Under the pieces are notes generated by a model. It had not been told where the DNA came from. It made no database searches and saw only the letters and a program-made list of their open reading frames with translations. A program made the translations under genes and the position numbers. From assembly GCF_900155595.1 (NCBI RefSeq), contig NZ_FTPB01000004.1, forward strand, positions 1,364,001 to 1,428,000: a stretch of DNA of 64,000 nt. The letters run 5' to 3'. This document shows positions 17,501-25,409 of this stretch, piece after piece; position 1 is the first letter of the stretch, and the number at the start of each line of letters is the position of its first letter. Source of the DNA: Actinomyces mediterranea (GTDB taxonomy: Bacteria; Actinomycetota; Actinomycetes; Actinomycetales; Actinomycetaceae).

Positions 17501-18559
17501 TCGAAGTCACTCGACCGGGACTCCTACAACTCGGGCGACCACTTCAACGCCATCGACTGGACGGGTAACGACAACGGTTTCGGACACGGCCTGCCAGTCG
17601 CGTCGAATAATCAGGAGCAGTGGCCGATCATGAGGCCTCTGTTGGAGGACCCCTCCCTCAAGCCCGGCGCGGATGATATCGCTGCGGCGAAGGCGCAGGC
17701 CCTGGACCTTCTGCGCCTGCGCAAGTCGACACCGTTGTTCTCACTCGGATCCGCCCGGCTCATCAAGGAGAAGGTTTCCTTCCCGAACTCCGGTCCCGAC
17801 CAGGCACCGGGCACTTTCCTCATGCTCATTGACGACAACGCCCCAAGCGGTGCGTCTGCGAACGCAGGGAATCGGGCGGTGACGAGCGTCGATCCGAATC
17901 TCAATGGCGTCCTCGTCGTCTTCAACGCCTCGAAGGATCCGCTCACACAGGCAGTCGACGGGCAGGCGGGCCGACACTTCGTCCTCAGCCCCGTCCAGGC
18001 CTCCGGCTCCGACCCCGTGGTGAAAACGACGACCTGGGACGATGCGACGGGCACCGTGACGGTTCCCGCCAGAACCGTCGCCGTCCTCGTCGACGAGGCG
18101 AATGCCCCCGGACCCATCGCGCCCCTCGGCGTCTCCTACGAGCCGGTCGCAGTGACGGCGGGCGACGAGGCGAGTGCGACTCCGATCGTGCGCGACGAGT
18201 CGGGCGAGGTCGTCACCCTGCCCGAGGGGACGTCGTTCACCCTGGGGGAGTCGGCTCCGCGTGATGCGGTGATCGATGCGACCACGGGCGTCATCCGCTG
18301 GAGGGTGCCGGCCGATCATGCGACGACCGCAGTCCGGATTCCCGTGACCGTCTCATTCGCCGACGGGCGGGTGGTGACGAGCGAACTCGTCGTCTCCGTG
18401 AAGGGACGCGACGCCGCATCCGATGCACCGACCTCTCCTCGTGCCGGCATCGTGGGCGCGCTGCCGATCACCGGGGCCGGCGGGCTTCTCCTCGTTCTCG
18501 CCATCGCCGGTGCCGCGGCCGTCGCCGGGGGCGTGTTCGCCTCCCGCAGGCGGGCCTAG
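14561..18559 (+). CDS. pulA: Cell-wall-anchored type I pullulanase (GH13_14)
   Basis: 1332-residue secreted debranching enzyme that hydrolyses alpha-1,6 bonds in pullulan, glycogen or starch limit dextrins. Order: signal peptide (1 to about 38), two X25-like starch-associated modules (about 40-150 and 150-255), an N2-type domain (about 270-395), CBM48 (about 405-500), the GH13 barrel (about 530-1010), a C-terminal beta domain, an Ig-like module (about 1185-1290) and a sortase signal LPITG (1301-1305) followed by a membrane helix and RRR tail. The catalytic trio is visible: nucleophile Asp761 (FRFDLMG), acid Glu798 (YGEGWN) and Asp931 (DAHDNE). The GTG start is placed by GAAGGAG at proper spacing. 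Use of host glycogen or dietary starch at the cell surface is likely. Confidence 0.93.
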   Translation: MSPSYAPRIMTRLRLLLTALVSAGLLIPGAAAPTVAAPTVAPTTVTLTNALTGAYDGDGDALVTIPGSHNPAMGCSGEWQPECDRAALAKDPETGIYTATFDLPRGQWQYKVAIGGTWDESYGANGVPGGDNIIYSLDEAGPVTFFYDPATHRVWNTADGPVITLPGTLQAPLGCTRGDNGGNWAPDCLAPLMVPNGDGTWTYSTNKLPMGSYLVKVAHNRSWTENYGVDGVEDGPNYSFSVTSDKTVTFTYTMATHLLDIDVADAPLMGTGQQAAYWVDATTLAWPTSMLPKDVTADQVVSGEAGIGFSLVTAGNGGAEIIDGAVAGGESTPLTITASLPKEATDLRPNLKGYIGLRIPDGFGADAVKRALTGQVRVLATAHAAPFAFTGVQIAPVLDALYSDDARTAELGVTWTGAGPSFALWAPTAKSVTLLSWNSGDDTGSVPQINEDARRTPARLGPDGRWVVDNADGAITVGAQYLWEVEVYVPATGKVETNTVTDPYSIALTADSTRSVAIDLMNPAIMPEQWARTPSPRVHNDASRAIYELHVRDFSAKDESVPAALRGTYGAFTVSDSTGMRALAELAEAGIDTVHLLPTFDISTIPERRADQATPTIPDAGPAAEDQQAAVAAVADRDAFNWGYDPFHWMTPEGSYAADGHQDGGARIAEFRDMVGALHSVGLQVVLDEVYNHTAAAGQDPKAVLDRIVPGYYHRLDATGAITTSTCCSNIATENLMSEDLMIDSLVLWARAYRVDGFRFDLMGHHSRDTMIRAKEALAELTLEKDGVDGSSLYLYGEGWNFGEVANNALFTQATQGQLDGTQIGAFNDRLRDAVHGGGPFDTDHRVFQGFGSGAVTDPNGLDTRGAEEQLADLMHRTDLVKLGVAGNLKDYALTTYDGSVKLGSQIDYNSLSAGYASDPAESVNYVDAHDNETLFDLLTYKLPSSTPMSDRIRMNTVSLATVALGQSPSFWAAGTERLRSKSLDRDSYNSGDHFNAIDWTGNDNGFGHGLPVASNNQEQWPIMRPLLEDPSLKPGADDIAAAKAQALDLLRLRKSTPLFSLGSARLIKEKVSFPNSGPDQAPGTFLMLIDDNAPSGASANAGNRAVTSVDPNLNGVLVVFNASKDPLTQAVDGQAGRHFVLSPVQASGSDPVVKTTTWDDATGTVTVPARTVAVLVDEANAPGPIAPLGVSYEPVAVTAGDEASATPIVRDESGEVVTLPEGTSFTLGESAPRDAVIDATTGVIRWRVPADHATTAVRIPVTVSFADGRVVTSELVVSVKGRDAASDAPTSPRAGIVGALPITGAGGLLLVLAIAGAAAVAGGVFASRRRA

Positions 18560-18592
18560 AGCGAGGGCGGGGCGCCGTCCTCGCCGCCCGCT

Positions 18593-19111
18593 TCATGCCG
18601 CGGCCGCGAGGCGCGCGCGCCCGGAGGCGAGCAGACCGGTGACGTGCGAGCCGAGGCGGGAAGCATCGCAGCGCAGTGCCTCGACGGTGCCGAAGACCAG
18701 GTAGGACTGGCCGAGGTAGTTGAGTGCGAAGAGGGACGAGTTCGCCCCGATCGATGCGGCCCACAGGGGCACTCCCGCGTTCGTGAGGGCCGTGAGTGAG
18801 GCGTAGGCGAGCAGCATGATCACCGCCCCCCATGCGTAGTAGCGCGCCGCGGTCGCGATGAGGCCGCCGCGCGCCCTGAAGACACGCCGGTTGATGAGGT
18901 AGTTCATCGTGCAGGATGCGGTTCTCGCAATGATGACAGGGGCGAAGAGGCCGCCGATCGTCGCATTGAGGATGAGGAGCATGAGGTAGTCGACTCCGGT
19001 GGAGGACAGAGACGACGCGATGTAGCGGACCTGGGTGCCCAAACGCCTCATGAGGCCGGTCTCCCGGGCGAGTAGCGGAGCGGGAGAGGCGGAGGGTCGC
19101 ATCATGGTCAT
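18593..19111 (-). CDS. GtrA-like four-helix membrane protein
   Basis: 172-residue membrane protein with four hydrophobic segments in the spacing of the GtrA/DPMS family (about residues 30-50, 58-78, 90-112 and 120-140). Conserved features include an N-terminal RYIASSLSSTGVDYLMLLIL and an NYLINRRVFRARG loop resembling the NF..NRRWTF-type loop of GtrA proteins. These proteins help flip or transfer lipid-linked sugars for wall glycopolymers, but the partner glycosyltransferase is not nearby. The ATG at 19111 is chosen because the longer reading frame upstream is Arg-rich and lacks homology. Poor ribosome site. It is divergent from rarA. Confidence 0.7.
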   Translation of the reverse strand: MTMMRPSASPAPLLARETGLMRRLGTQVRYIASSLSSTGVDYLMLLILNATIGGLFAPVIIARTASCTMNYLINRRVFRARGGLIATAARYYAWGAVIMLLAYASLTALTNAGVPLWAASIGANSSLFALNYLGQSYLVFGTVEALRCDASRLGSHVTGLLASGRARLAAAA

Positions 19112-19217
19112 GTCTTCAGGCAACCGTGCTGCGCTGTCGCCGCCGTGTGGCGGACCTATGGACGAGCTGTGACATTTCGAGGATGGGCGCCCCTCGGCGG
19201 CCGGTCCCGCGATCGTC

Positions 19218-19304
19218 CGATGGCGCCTCGATGCGGGCGCCCGCCGTCGCATGCGGCTCGCGGATCCCACGCATAAGATGGACGCATGTATCGAGGCGCC
19301 ATCG
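19218..19304. repeat. Inverted repeat upstream of rarA
   Basis: CGATGGCGCCTCGAT (19218-19232) and its exact complement ATCGAGGCGCCATCG (19290-19304), 15 bases each and 57 bases apart. A smaller palindrome GCGGGCGCCCGC lies inside at 19233-19244. The right arm overlaps the first codons of the short leader frame at 19286. Confidence 0.6.
19274..19279 (+). promoter_or_regulatory. -10 element ahead of rarA leader frame
   Basis: TAAGAT followed by six bases and then ATG at 19286, the same layout as the other leaderless starts here. It probably gives the rarA transcript, which would then begin with the short leader frame. Confidence 0.45.
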
Positions 19305-19396
19305 CGCACCACCAGGGGTTGCGCCGCCGTGTGCGCATTCGGATGATGCGGCGCGCGACCCGACCGCCGTTCTCGGCGGAGGTGCGGGCGCCATGA
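19286..19396 (+). CDS. Short leader frame overlapping the rarA start
   Basis: A 36-codon frame that begins at a leaderless-type ATG and ends with TGA overlapping the rarA ATG (ATGA). The product is very Arg-rich and not recognisable. The overlap means ribosomes finishing it could restart on rarA, which also has its own GGAGGT site. Its start lies next to the right arm of the inverted repeat at 19218-19304, so a hairpin could limit its translation. It could also be only an untranslated leader; I see no independent proof of a real peptide. Confidence 0.3.
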   Translation: MYRGAIAHHQGLRRRVRIRMMRRATRPPFSAEVRAP

Positions 19397-20730
19397 CGAT
19401 TCCGGAGGGTCCCTCCCTTTTCGATTCGGCGGCTGAGGACGGCGGATTCGACGACACGACCCGTCCCCTCGCGGACCGGTTGCGCCCGCGCAGCCTTGAC
19501 GAGGTCGTCGGGCAGGACCACCTGCTGTCAGCCGACGCCCCGCTCGGGCGAATGGTTCACGCGGGGCGGATCTCGTCGATCATCTTGTGGGGGCCGCCCG
19601 GATGCGGCAAGACGACGATCGCCCGACTGCTCGCCGGCAAGACCGGCCTCGTCTTCGAACAGGTCTCCGCCACCTTCTCCGGGGTGGCGGACCTGCGCAG
19701 GGTCTTCACCGCCGCCTCCAAGCGCAAGCAGATCGGTCAGGGCACGCTGCTCTTCGTCGACGAGATCCACCGCTTCAACCGCGCCCAACAGGATTCTTTC
19801 CTGCCCTATGTCGAGGACGGCACGGTCGTCCTCGTCGGCGCGACCACCGAGAACCCCTCCTTCGAACTCGTCGGCGCGCTCTTGTCGCGCTGCCACGTCA
19901 TGGTGCTCCACCGCCTCGACGGCGCCGCTCTCGCAGAGCTCATGGACAGGGCGGAGGGCCTCATCGGACGGCCACTGCCGCTGACCGAGGGGGCGCGCGC
20001 CGCCATGATCGCCATGAGTGACGGGGATGGGCGCTACCTGCTCGGCCTCGTCGAACAGGTCGATGCACTGGGACCGAGGGGCGAAGTTCTCGACGCGGAG
20101 GGCCTCGCCCATCTGCTCGCCTCGCGGGCGCCCCTGTACGACAAGTCAAGCGACGAGCACTACAACCTTATTTCGGCGCTCCACAAGTCGATGCGGGGAT
20201 CGGACCCGGACGCCTCCCTCTATTGGCTGTCGCGAATGCTGCTGGGGGGTGAGGACCCCTTGTACGTGGCGCGCCGACTCATCCGCTTCGCCTGTGAGGA
20301 TGTGGGCATGGCGGATCCGAATGCGTTGTCCGTGGCGCTGTCCGCTTGGGAGTCCTATGAGAGGCTCGGCTCCCCCGAGGGGGAGATCGCCATCGCCCAG
20401 GCCGTCGTCTATCTGGCGAGTGCGCCCAAGTCGATCAGCGTGTACAGGGGATTCAACAGGGCGTGGAGACTGGCGAGGGAGACCGGGTCGCTCATGCCGC
20501 CCGCTCACATCCTCAACGCGCCGACCCGCCTCATGAAGGACCTCGGGTACGGTGCGGGATACCAATACGATCCCGACCTTGAGGACGGCTTCTCGGGCGC
20601 GGATTACTTCCCCGACAGCGTCGCGCGGCGCCGCCTCTACGAGCCGACGGATAACGGGTATGAGCATGCGGTGCGCGACCGCCTCGCACAGTGGGAGCGC
20701 ATGCGCCGACTCAAAGAGCGCGACTCATGA
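19393..20730 (+). CDS. rarA: Replication-associated recombination protein A (RarA/MgsA)
   Basis: 445-residue AAA+ ATPase that acts at stalled replication forks and interacts with single-strand DNA binding protein. After RPLADRLRPRSLDEVVGQDHLL come Walker A (GPPGCGKTTIARLLA), Walker B (LLFVDEIHRFNRAQQD), sensor 1 (LVGATTENPSFE) and the C-terminal MgsA tetramerisation region with SDEHYNLISALHKSMRGSDPDASLYWL and the AHILNAPTRLMKDLGYG tail. All are characteristic of RarA rather than of clamp loaders. The ATG at 19393 with GGAGGT upstream is preferred; the frame stays open to 19126, but the extra residues do not look like the family. A short leader frame overlaps the start. Confidence 0.94.
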   Translation: MTIPEGPSLFDSAAEDGGFDDTTRPLADRLRPRSLDEVVGQDHLLSADAPLGRMVHAGRISSIILWGPPGCGKTTIARLLAGKTGLVFEQVSATFSGVADLRRVFTAASKRKQIGQGTLLFVDEIHRFNRAQQDSFLPYVEDGTVVLVGATTENPSFELVGALLSRCHVMVLHRLDGAALAELMDRAEGLIGRPLPLTEGARAAMIAMSDGDGRYLLGLVEQVDALGPRGEVLDAEGLAHLLASRAPLYDKSSDEHYNLISALHKSMRGSDPDASLYWLSRMLLGGEDPLYVARRLIRFACEDVGMADPNALSVALSAWESYERLGSPEGEIAIAQAVVYLASAPKSISVYRGFNRAWRLARETGSLMPPAHILNAPTRLMKDLGYGAGYQYDPDLEDGFSGADYFPDSVARRRLYEPTDNGYEHAVRDRLAQWERMRRLKERDS

Positions 20731-20767
20731 AGCGGCGGTCGGGGCCGCCGCGCAGCGGTCGCACGGC

Positions 20768-21937
20768 TCAGGAGGGGGTGCGGCGCAACAGCACTGCGAC
20801 CTCGACGTGGTCGGTGTGGGGGAACATGTCGAATAGGCGTGCTTCGACGCACCGGTAGGCGGGCATGGCCTCCAGATCCCGGGCGAGGCTTGTCGGATTG
20901 CACGACGAGTAGATGACGCGCTCGCCTGCGCGCTCGTTGATCCACTGGGCGAGGGTGTCCCCGATCCCGCGCCTGGGCGGATTGACGATGAGGACGTCAG
21001 GCGCCGTGGCGGGGTCTTGCTGAGCAGCCCACGCGGTTGCATCCGCTGCGATGAAGCGCGCAGCGGTGCGGGACAGTCCCGCCTGTGATGCCGAGCGGAT
21101 CGCAGAGGCGATCGCCCGTTCCGAGATCTCGACGCCGGTGACTCGGGGGATGCCAGCGTTCGCGGCGTGAAGGGCGAACCCTCCAATGCCGCAGTACAGG
21201 TCCCACAGGGTCTGCGGCGCATCGCCCGATGCGAGGGGGAGAGCCGCCCAGTCGGCGGCCTGGCGGTACAGATCGCCAGCCACGGCGGCGTTCGTCTGGA
21301 TGAAGGAGCCCGGCCCGAGGGCGAGGTCGAGGTCTCCCGCGCGGATCGGCAGCATCCGGCGCTTGGACAGGATGATCTCATCGGGGCCTTCGATGAGCGC
21401 CTCATGGGCGGGGTGGATATTCGCTGTGACGAGGGCGAGGTTCGGGACGAGGGCGACGAGGTCGGGCAGGGCGAGGCGGATGTCGGTGACGCGGTCGCGG
21501 GTGCGCAGTACGAAGCGGCACATGAGTGCGTCATCGGCTCCGACGGTGAGGAGGATGTACTTGAGCTCCCCGTTCTTGGTCGGAACATCGTAGGGGGTGA
21601 GGTCGAGCGAGCGGATGAAGCGCTTGAGTGCGGGCGTCGCCCGGTTGATCGCAGGATGCTGGATGGGGCAGCCCGGCAGGTCGACGCCGCGCCGATCCGG
21701 CCCGAGGATCCCGAGGGTGGGGCGCCGACGGGTCCCGCCGACGACGAGTTTCGCACTGGTGCGGAATGCTGTGGTCGCGGATCGCCTCGGTGAGAGCCAA
21801 TGGACTCCCGCGGTGGTGGGGACGAGGGCGAGGGCCTCGGCCGCCGTTTCAGACTTGGCGGCGACTTGTTCGTCGTAGGGGATGTCGAGGTAACGGCAGG
21901 AGCGGCATGCGCCCCGGTCCCAGTGTTCGCACTGCAT
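20768..21937 (-). CDS. rlmC: 23S rRNA (uracil-C5)-methyltransferase RlmC
   Basis: 389-residue S-adenosylmethionine-dependent RNA methyltransferase of the RumA/RumB group. The N-terminus keeps the Fe-S cysteines CEHWDRGACRSC (Cys3, Cys11, Cys14) plus GCPIQH further on, so the short RlmC/RumB form without a TRAM domain fits best. SAM-binding motifs LWDLYCGIGGFALHAA and VTGVEISERAI are clear. The catalytic cysteine sits in VIYSSCNPTSLARDL and the proton-handling region in DVLIVNPPRRGIG. The ATG at 21937 gives the Cys cluster at the expected distance. It is divergent from the dnaK operon, with a 0.9-kb space between. Confidence 0.92.
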   Translation of the reverse strand: MQCEHWDRGACRSCRYLDIPYDEQVAAKSETAAEALALVPTTAGVHWLSPRRSATTAFRTSAKLVVGGTRRRPTLGILGPDRRGVDLPGCPIQHPAINRATPALKRFIRSLDLTPYDVPTKNGELKYILLTVGADDALMCRFVLRTRDRVTDIRLALPDLVALVPNLALVTANIHPAHEALIEGPDEIILSKRRMLPIRAGDLDLALGPGSFIQTNAAVAGDLYRQAADWAALPLASGDAPQTLWDLYCGIGGFALHAANAGIPRVTGVEISERAIASAIRSASQAGLSRTAARFIAADATAWAAQQDPATAPDVLIVNPPRRGIGDTLAQWINERAGERVIYSSCNPTSLARDLEAMPAYRCVEARLFDMFPHTDHVEVAVLLRRTPS

Positions 21938-22733
21938 GGCCCGATCGTCTCATGAGGCCGCCACAGATGCACGTGGCTCGTCCGATGATCGAAGGGATGA
22001 TCAGGAAAACCGAAATCGAAAGAGACGTATTGACTACTGTCGTTGGGGTTATCTGACGCTGGGAGAGGCAACGACGCCCCGCCCGGTGCCAAGGCTCAGC
22101 GCCTTGAGCCGTCGACTAACTTCGGTGCGACCAGTGCGAAACACGCTTCGTCCTAGATGCGTCGAACAACGCGTCTGCTGGATGTGCGCGTCTCGTTGGG
22201 GCGATCGTCTGGTCGAGGCTGGGGGAACGGACCCTGTCCTTACGCATGCCCTCGTGCGCGGCGCCCTTGATGAAATCATCGGAACGGTATTTGCGCTGAC
22301 GAGGATCCTGTTTACTTGTCGGAAGAAGAAGGCGGAAGGGGTATCTATCTCTCCACGATACAGAAAGAAAACCGCCCTCGTGATGGCGAAGCAACAGCGG
22401 GGGGCGGTGTCTGAGGGAACGGCGATAACACGGCGTTCGTTGCCTTGGACGATTGCAGTGAAGATGTGGTGATGTCATGTGGGTTGCTTCCGCCCCGGGG
22501 TGTTGTTTCGCTCGTGGCGGACGTGTCTACTCACGGAGGTGTGGGAGGCGCATGAATGGTCACGCGGATAGACCGTGTCGCTGCAGGCGGATAACCGCGC
22601 GATCCAGTCGGGGCGCACGACGGCGCGCTCGGCACGAGTCAGCCGCTGCTGGGCGTCGAGCGGGGCGTGTTCTGCCGGTGATCCGTGATGAGTCTATGAC
22701 GTTGTTGGGCCGTTGTGTGCGCCGACATGAGAG
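21938..22733. other. About 0.8-kb stretch with no recognisable gene, between rlmC and the dnaK operon
   Basis: Several frames are open here on both strands, up to 178 codons, but none has a known motif, clear ribosome site or typical composition of the neighbours. Base composition is patchier and lower in GC than the flanking genes around 22000-22480. It may be remnants of a lost gene or non-coding control DNA. A terminator-like hairpin for a minus-strand transcript is at 22363-22408. Confidence 0.4.
22363..22408 (-). terminator. Terminator-like hairpin (minus strand)
   Basis: Arms ACCGCCC (22371-22377) and GGGCGGT (22402-22408) flank a 24-base loop. On the minus strand the stem is followed by TTTCTTTC (22370 down to 22363). 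It would end a minus-strand transcript coming from the dnaK side, for which no gene is evident. Confidence 0.35.
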
Positions 22734-22752
22734 TTGAGTACATGTGACTCAA
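22734..22752. promoter_or_regulatory. HAIR operator 1 (HspR site) upstream of dnaK
   Basis: TTGAGT-N7-ACTCAA, with acatgtg as the spacer, matching the HspR-associated inverted repeat (CTTGAGT-N7-ACTCAAG) of actinobacteria. It lies 130-150 bases before dnaK, upstream of the likely -35 element. Confidence 0.88.
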
Positions 22753-22768
22753 CGTGAGTCGCGTCGTG

Positions 22769-22797
22769 TTGCGCCCATGAATCTCCTGTTCTAAAGT
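22769..22797 (+). promoter_or_regulatory. Probable dnaK operon promoter
   Basis: TTGCGC (22769-22774), a 17-base spacer and TAAAGT (22792-22797). The -10 hexamer abuts HAIR operator 2, so HspR bound there would block transcription. HAIR operator 1 flanks the promoter upstream. Confidence 0.6.
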
Positions 22798-22815
22798 TGA
22801 GCCCAAGGGACTCAA
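22797..22815. promoter_or_regulatory. HAIR operator 2 (HspR site) at the dnaK transcription start
   Basis: TTGAGC-N7-ACTCAA, with ccaaggg as the spacer, one mismatch from the consensus. It overlaps the end of the -10 element and the presumed start of transcription, the expected place for heat-shock repression. Confidence 0.85.
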
Positions 22816-22882
22816 CTGAGTCCGCAGAACATCAGAAACTCCTGGTCGGGACCCTAGCCCCGACCATATGAAAGGAACTCAC

Positions 22883-24736
22883 ATGGCACGTGCAGTAGGC
22901 ATCGACCTGGGAACCACCAACTCCGCAATCGCCGTCCTCGAGGGCAGTGAACCCACCATCATCGCGAACGCGGAGGGCATGCGCACCACGCCCTCCGTCG
23001 TCGCATTCTCCAAGACCGGTGAAGTCCTCGTCGGCGAGATCGCCAAGCGCCAAGCCGTCACCAACGTCTCGCGCACCATCTCCTCCGTCAAACGCCATAT
23101 GGGCACCGACTGGAGCGTCTCCATCGACGACAAGACCTACACCGCTCAGGAGATCTCGGCGCGCATCCTCTCCAAACTCAAGGCGGATGCGGAGTCCTTC
23201 CTCGGCGAGCCCGTCACCGACGCCGTCATCACCGTCCCCGCCTACTTCAACGACGCCCAGCGCCAGGCGACCAAGGACGCCGGACAGATCGCAGGCCTCA
23301 ACGTCCAGCGCATCGTCAACGAACCGACCGCGGCCGCCCTCGCCTACGGCCTCGAAAAGGGCAAGGAGGATGAGCTCATCCTCGTCTTCGACCTCGGCGG
23401 CGGGACCTTCGACGTCTCCCTCCTCGAGATCGGCAAGGACGAGGACGGCTTCTCCACCATCCAGGTCCGCGCGACCGCCGGCGACAACCGCCTCGGCGGC
23501 GACGACTGGGATCAGCGCATCGTTGACTGGCTCATCTCACAGGTCAAGGCCAAGACCGGCGCCGACCTGTCGAAGGACCCCGTCGCGCTCCAGCGCCTCA
23601 AGGAGGCCGCGGAGCAGGCGAAGAAGGAACTGTCCACGGCGACGACCACGAACATCTCCCTCCAGTACCTGTCGATGACCGCTGACGGACCCATCCACCT
23701 CGACGAGTCCCTCACCCGCGCCAAGTTCGAAGAAATGACCGCCGATCTACTCGAACGCACGAAGAAGCCCTTCCACGACGTCATCCGCGACGCCGCCATC
23801 TCCGTGTCCGACATCGACCACGTCGTCCTCGTCGGCGGCTCCACCCGCATGCCCGCCGTCACCGACGTCGTCAAGCAGCTCACCGGAGGGCGCGAGCCCA
23901 ACAAAGGCGTCAACCCCGACGAGGTCGTCGCCGTCGGCGCCGCGCTTCAGGCGGGCGTCATCCAGGGCGACCGCACGGACGTCCTCCTCATCGACGTCAC
24001 CCCTCTCTCCCTCGGCATCGAAACCAAGGGCGGCATCATGACCAAGCTCATCGACCGCAACACGGCGATCCCGACGAAGGCCTCCGAGGTCTTCTCCACC
24101 GCCGAAGACGGTCAGCCCTCCGTGCTCATCCAGGTCTACCAGGGCGAACGCGAATTCGCCCGCGACAACAAGCTCCTCGGCACCTTCGAGCTGTCCGGAA
24201 TCGCCCCCGCCCCCCGCGGCATCCCGCAGATCGAGGTCACCTTCGACATCGACGCGAACGGCATCGTCCACGTCTCGGCGAAGGACCGCGGCACCGGCAA
24301 GGAGCAGTCCGTCACCATCACCGGCGGCTCCGCACTGCCCAAGGAGGACATCGACCGCATGGTGAAGGAGGCCGAAGAACACGCCGCCGAAGACAAGAAG
24401 CGCCGCGAAGAGGCCGATACCCGCAACCAGGCGGAGCAGGTCATCTACTCCATCGAGAAGCTCCTCAAGGACAATGCCGAGACGATCAAAGAAGAGACCC
24501 GTGCCTCCGTCCAGGCCGATGTCGACGCCGTCAAGGAGGCCCTCAAGGGCGACGACACCGATGCGGTCAAGACCGCACTCGAGAAGCTCAACGCCTCCTC
24601 GATGAAGATCGGTGAAGAGGTCTACGCCGCTCAGCAGGCCCAGGAGGCCCAGGCCTCCGAGGCGCCCGCATCCGATGCGTCCGCAGATGACGATGTCATC
24701 GACGCCGAGATCGTGGACGAGGACGACGCCAAGTGA
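22883..24736 (+). CDS. dnaK: Chaperone DnaK (Hsp70)
   Basis: 617-residue ATP-dependent chaperone. The nucleotide-binding domain starts with [20 protein letters not shown] and includes [18 protein letters not shown] and [14 protein letters not shown]. The substrate domain follows with [20 protein letters not shown], the lid comes next, and the tail is acidic and Ala-rich, ending in DDAK. The ATG at 22883 has AAGGAA upstream and gives the standard N-terminus; an ATG at 22868 adds five residues and is less likely. It heads the dnaK-grpE-dnaJ-hspR operon under two HAIR boxes and overlaps grpE by four bases. Confidence 0.98.
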   Translation: MARAVGIDLGTTNSAIAVLEGSEPTIIANAEGMRTTPSVVAFSKTGEVLVGEIAKRQAVTNVSRTISSVKRHMGTDWSVSIDDKTYTAQEISARILSKLKADAESFLGEPVTDAVITVPAYFNDAQRQATKDAGQIAGLNVQRIVNEPTAAALAYGLEKGKEDELILVFDLGGGTFDVSLLEIGKDEDGFSTIQVRATAGDNRLGGDDWDQRIVDWLISQVKAKTGADLSKDPVALQRLKEAAEQAKKELSTATTTNISLQYLSMTADGPIHLDESLTRAKFEEMTADLLERTKKPFHDVIRDAAISVSDIDHVVLVGGSTRMPAVTDVVKQLTGGREPNKGVNPDEVVAVGAALQAGVIQGDRTDVLLIDVTPLSLGIETKGGIMTKLIDRNTAIPTKASEVFSTAEDGQPSVLIQVYQGEREFARDNKLLGTFELSGIAPAPRGIPQIEVTFDIDANGIVHVSAKDRGTGKEQSVTITGGSALPKEDIDRMVKEAEEHAAEDKKRREEADTRNQAEQVIYSIEKLLKDNAETIKEETRASVQADVDAVKEALKGDDTDAVKTALEKLNASSMKIGEEVYAAQQAQEAQASEAPASDASADDDVIDAEIVDEDDAK

Positions 24737-25371
24737 CCGGATCTGAGAACCAGGGCGACGCGTCCGCTCCCCGGGGCGGCGGGACCGACTCGACAGAGTC
24801 GGCCCCCGCGGCCGCGCCCGGGGAGGAACAGCGTACCGCCGAGACGGCCCCCGCCGGTTCGGAGGATGCGAACGCCCTCGACATGACTCAATTCGAAGCG
24901 GATGTCGAAGACTCCGAACTGTCGACGGCACTGGCACGAGTCGCCGAACTCGAAGATCAGCTGGCCAGGGCCCATGCGGAGCTGTACAACCAGGGCCAGG
25001 AGTACTCGAACTATGTGCGCCGCGCGAAAGACGCGATTCCCGCGCACCGCGAGTCCGGGCAGAGCGAAGTCATTGACGCGCTCATCGGCGTCCTCGACGA
25101 CATCGACGCGGCACGCGCCCACGGCGATCTCGACGACGGGCCCTTCGCGTCCATCGCGGCCAAACTCGAGTCCACCCTCCAGGCGCGCTTCGACCTCGAG
25201 CGCTACGGCGCCGCGGGGGAGGACTTCGACCCCGCGATCCATGAGGCGCTGCTCGCCAGCACGAGCGCCGACGTCGACCATCCCGTCATCGCGCAGATCC
25301 TTCAACCCGGATACCGCCGGGGCGAGCGCGTCCTGCGCGCGGCGAAAGTCGTAGTCGACAACCCTGAATGA
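24733..25371 (+). CDS. grpE: GrpE nucleotide exchange factor
   Basis: 212-residue co-chaperone that releases ADP from DnaK. The N-terminal 50 residues are acidic and low in complexity. A long coiled coil follows from about residue 55 ([21 protein letters not shown]), then the family stretch with YVRRAKDAI, and the C-terminal beta wing ending in PAILQPGYR-like sequence ([22 protein letters not shown]). The GTG start overlaps the dnaK stop as GTGA. The order and overlap match other actinobacterial heat-shock operons. Confidence 0.93.
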   Translation: MTGSENQGDASAPRGGGTDSTESAPAAAPGEEQRTAETAPAGSEDANALDMTQFEADVEDSELSTALARVAELEDQLARAHAELYNQGQEYSNYVRRAKDAIPAHRESGQSEVIDALIGVLDDIDAARAHGDLDDGPFASIAAKLESTLQARFDLERYGAAGEDFDPAIHEALLASTSADVDHPVIAQILQPGYRRGERVLRAAKVVVDNPE

Positions 25372-25409
25372 GACCACTCGTACGACGACATGGATGGAGG
25401 TGACCCGCG

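Noticed and set aside
20725-22092. 455-codon minus-strand frame across rlmC
   Set aside because: It is a shifted frame of rlmC, which itself shows the complete methyltransferase motifs.
21936-22472. 178-codon plus-strand frame between rlmC and dnaK
   Set aside because: No ribosome site, no motif and a composition unlike the neighbouring genes; kept only as part of an unexplained gap.
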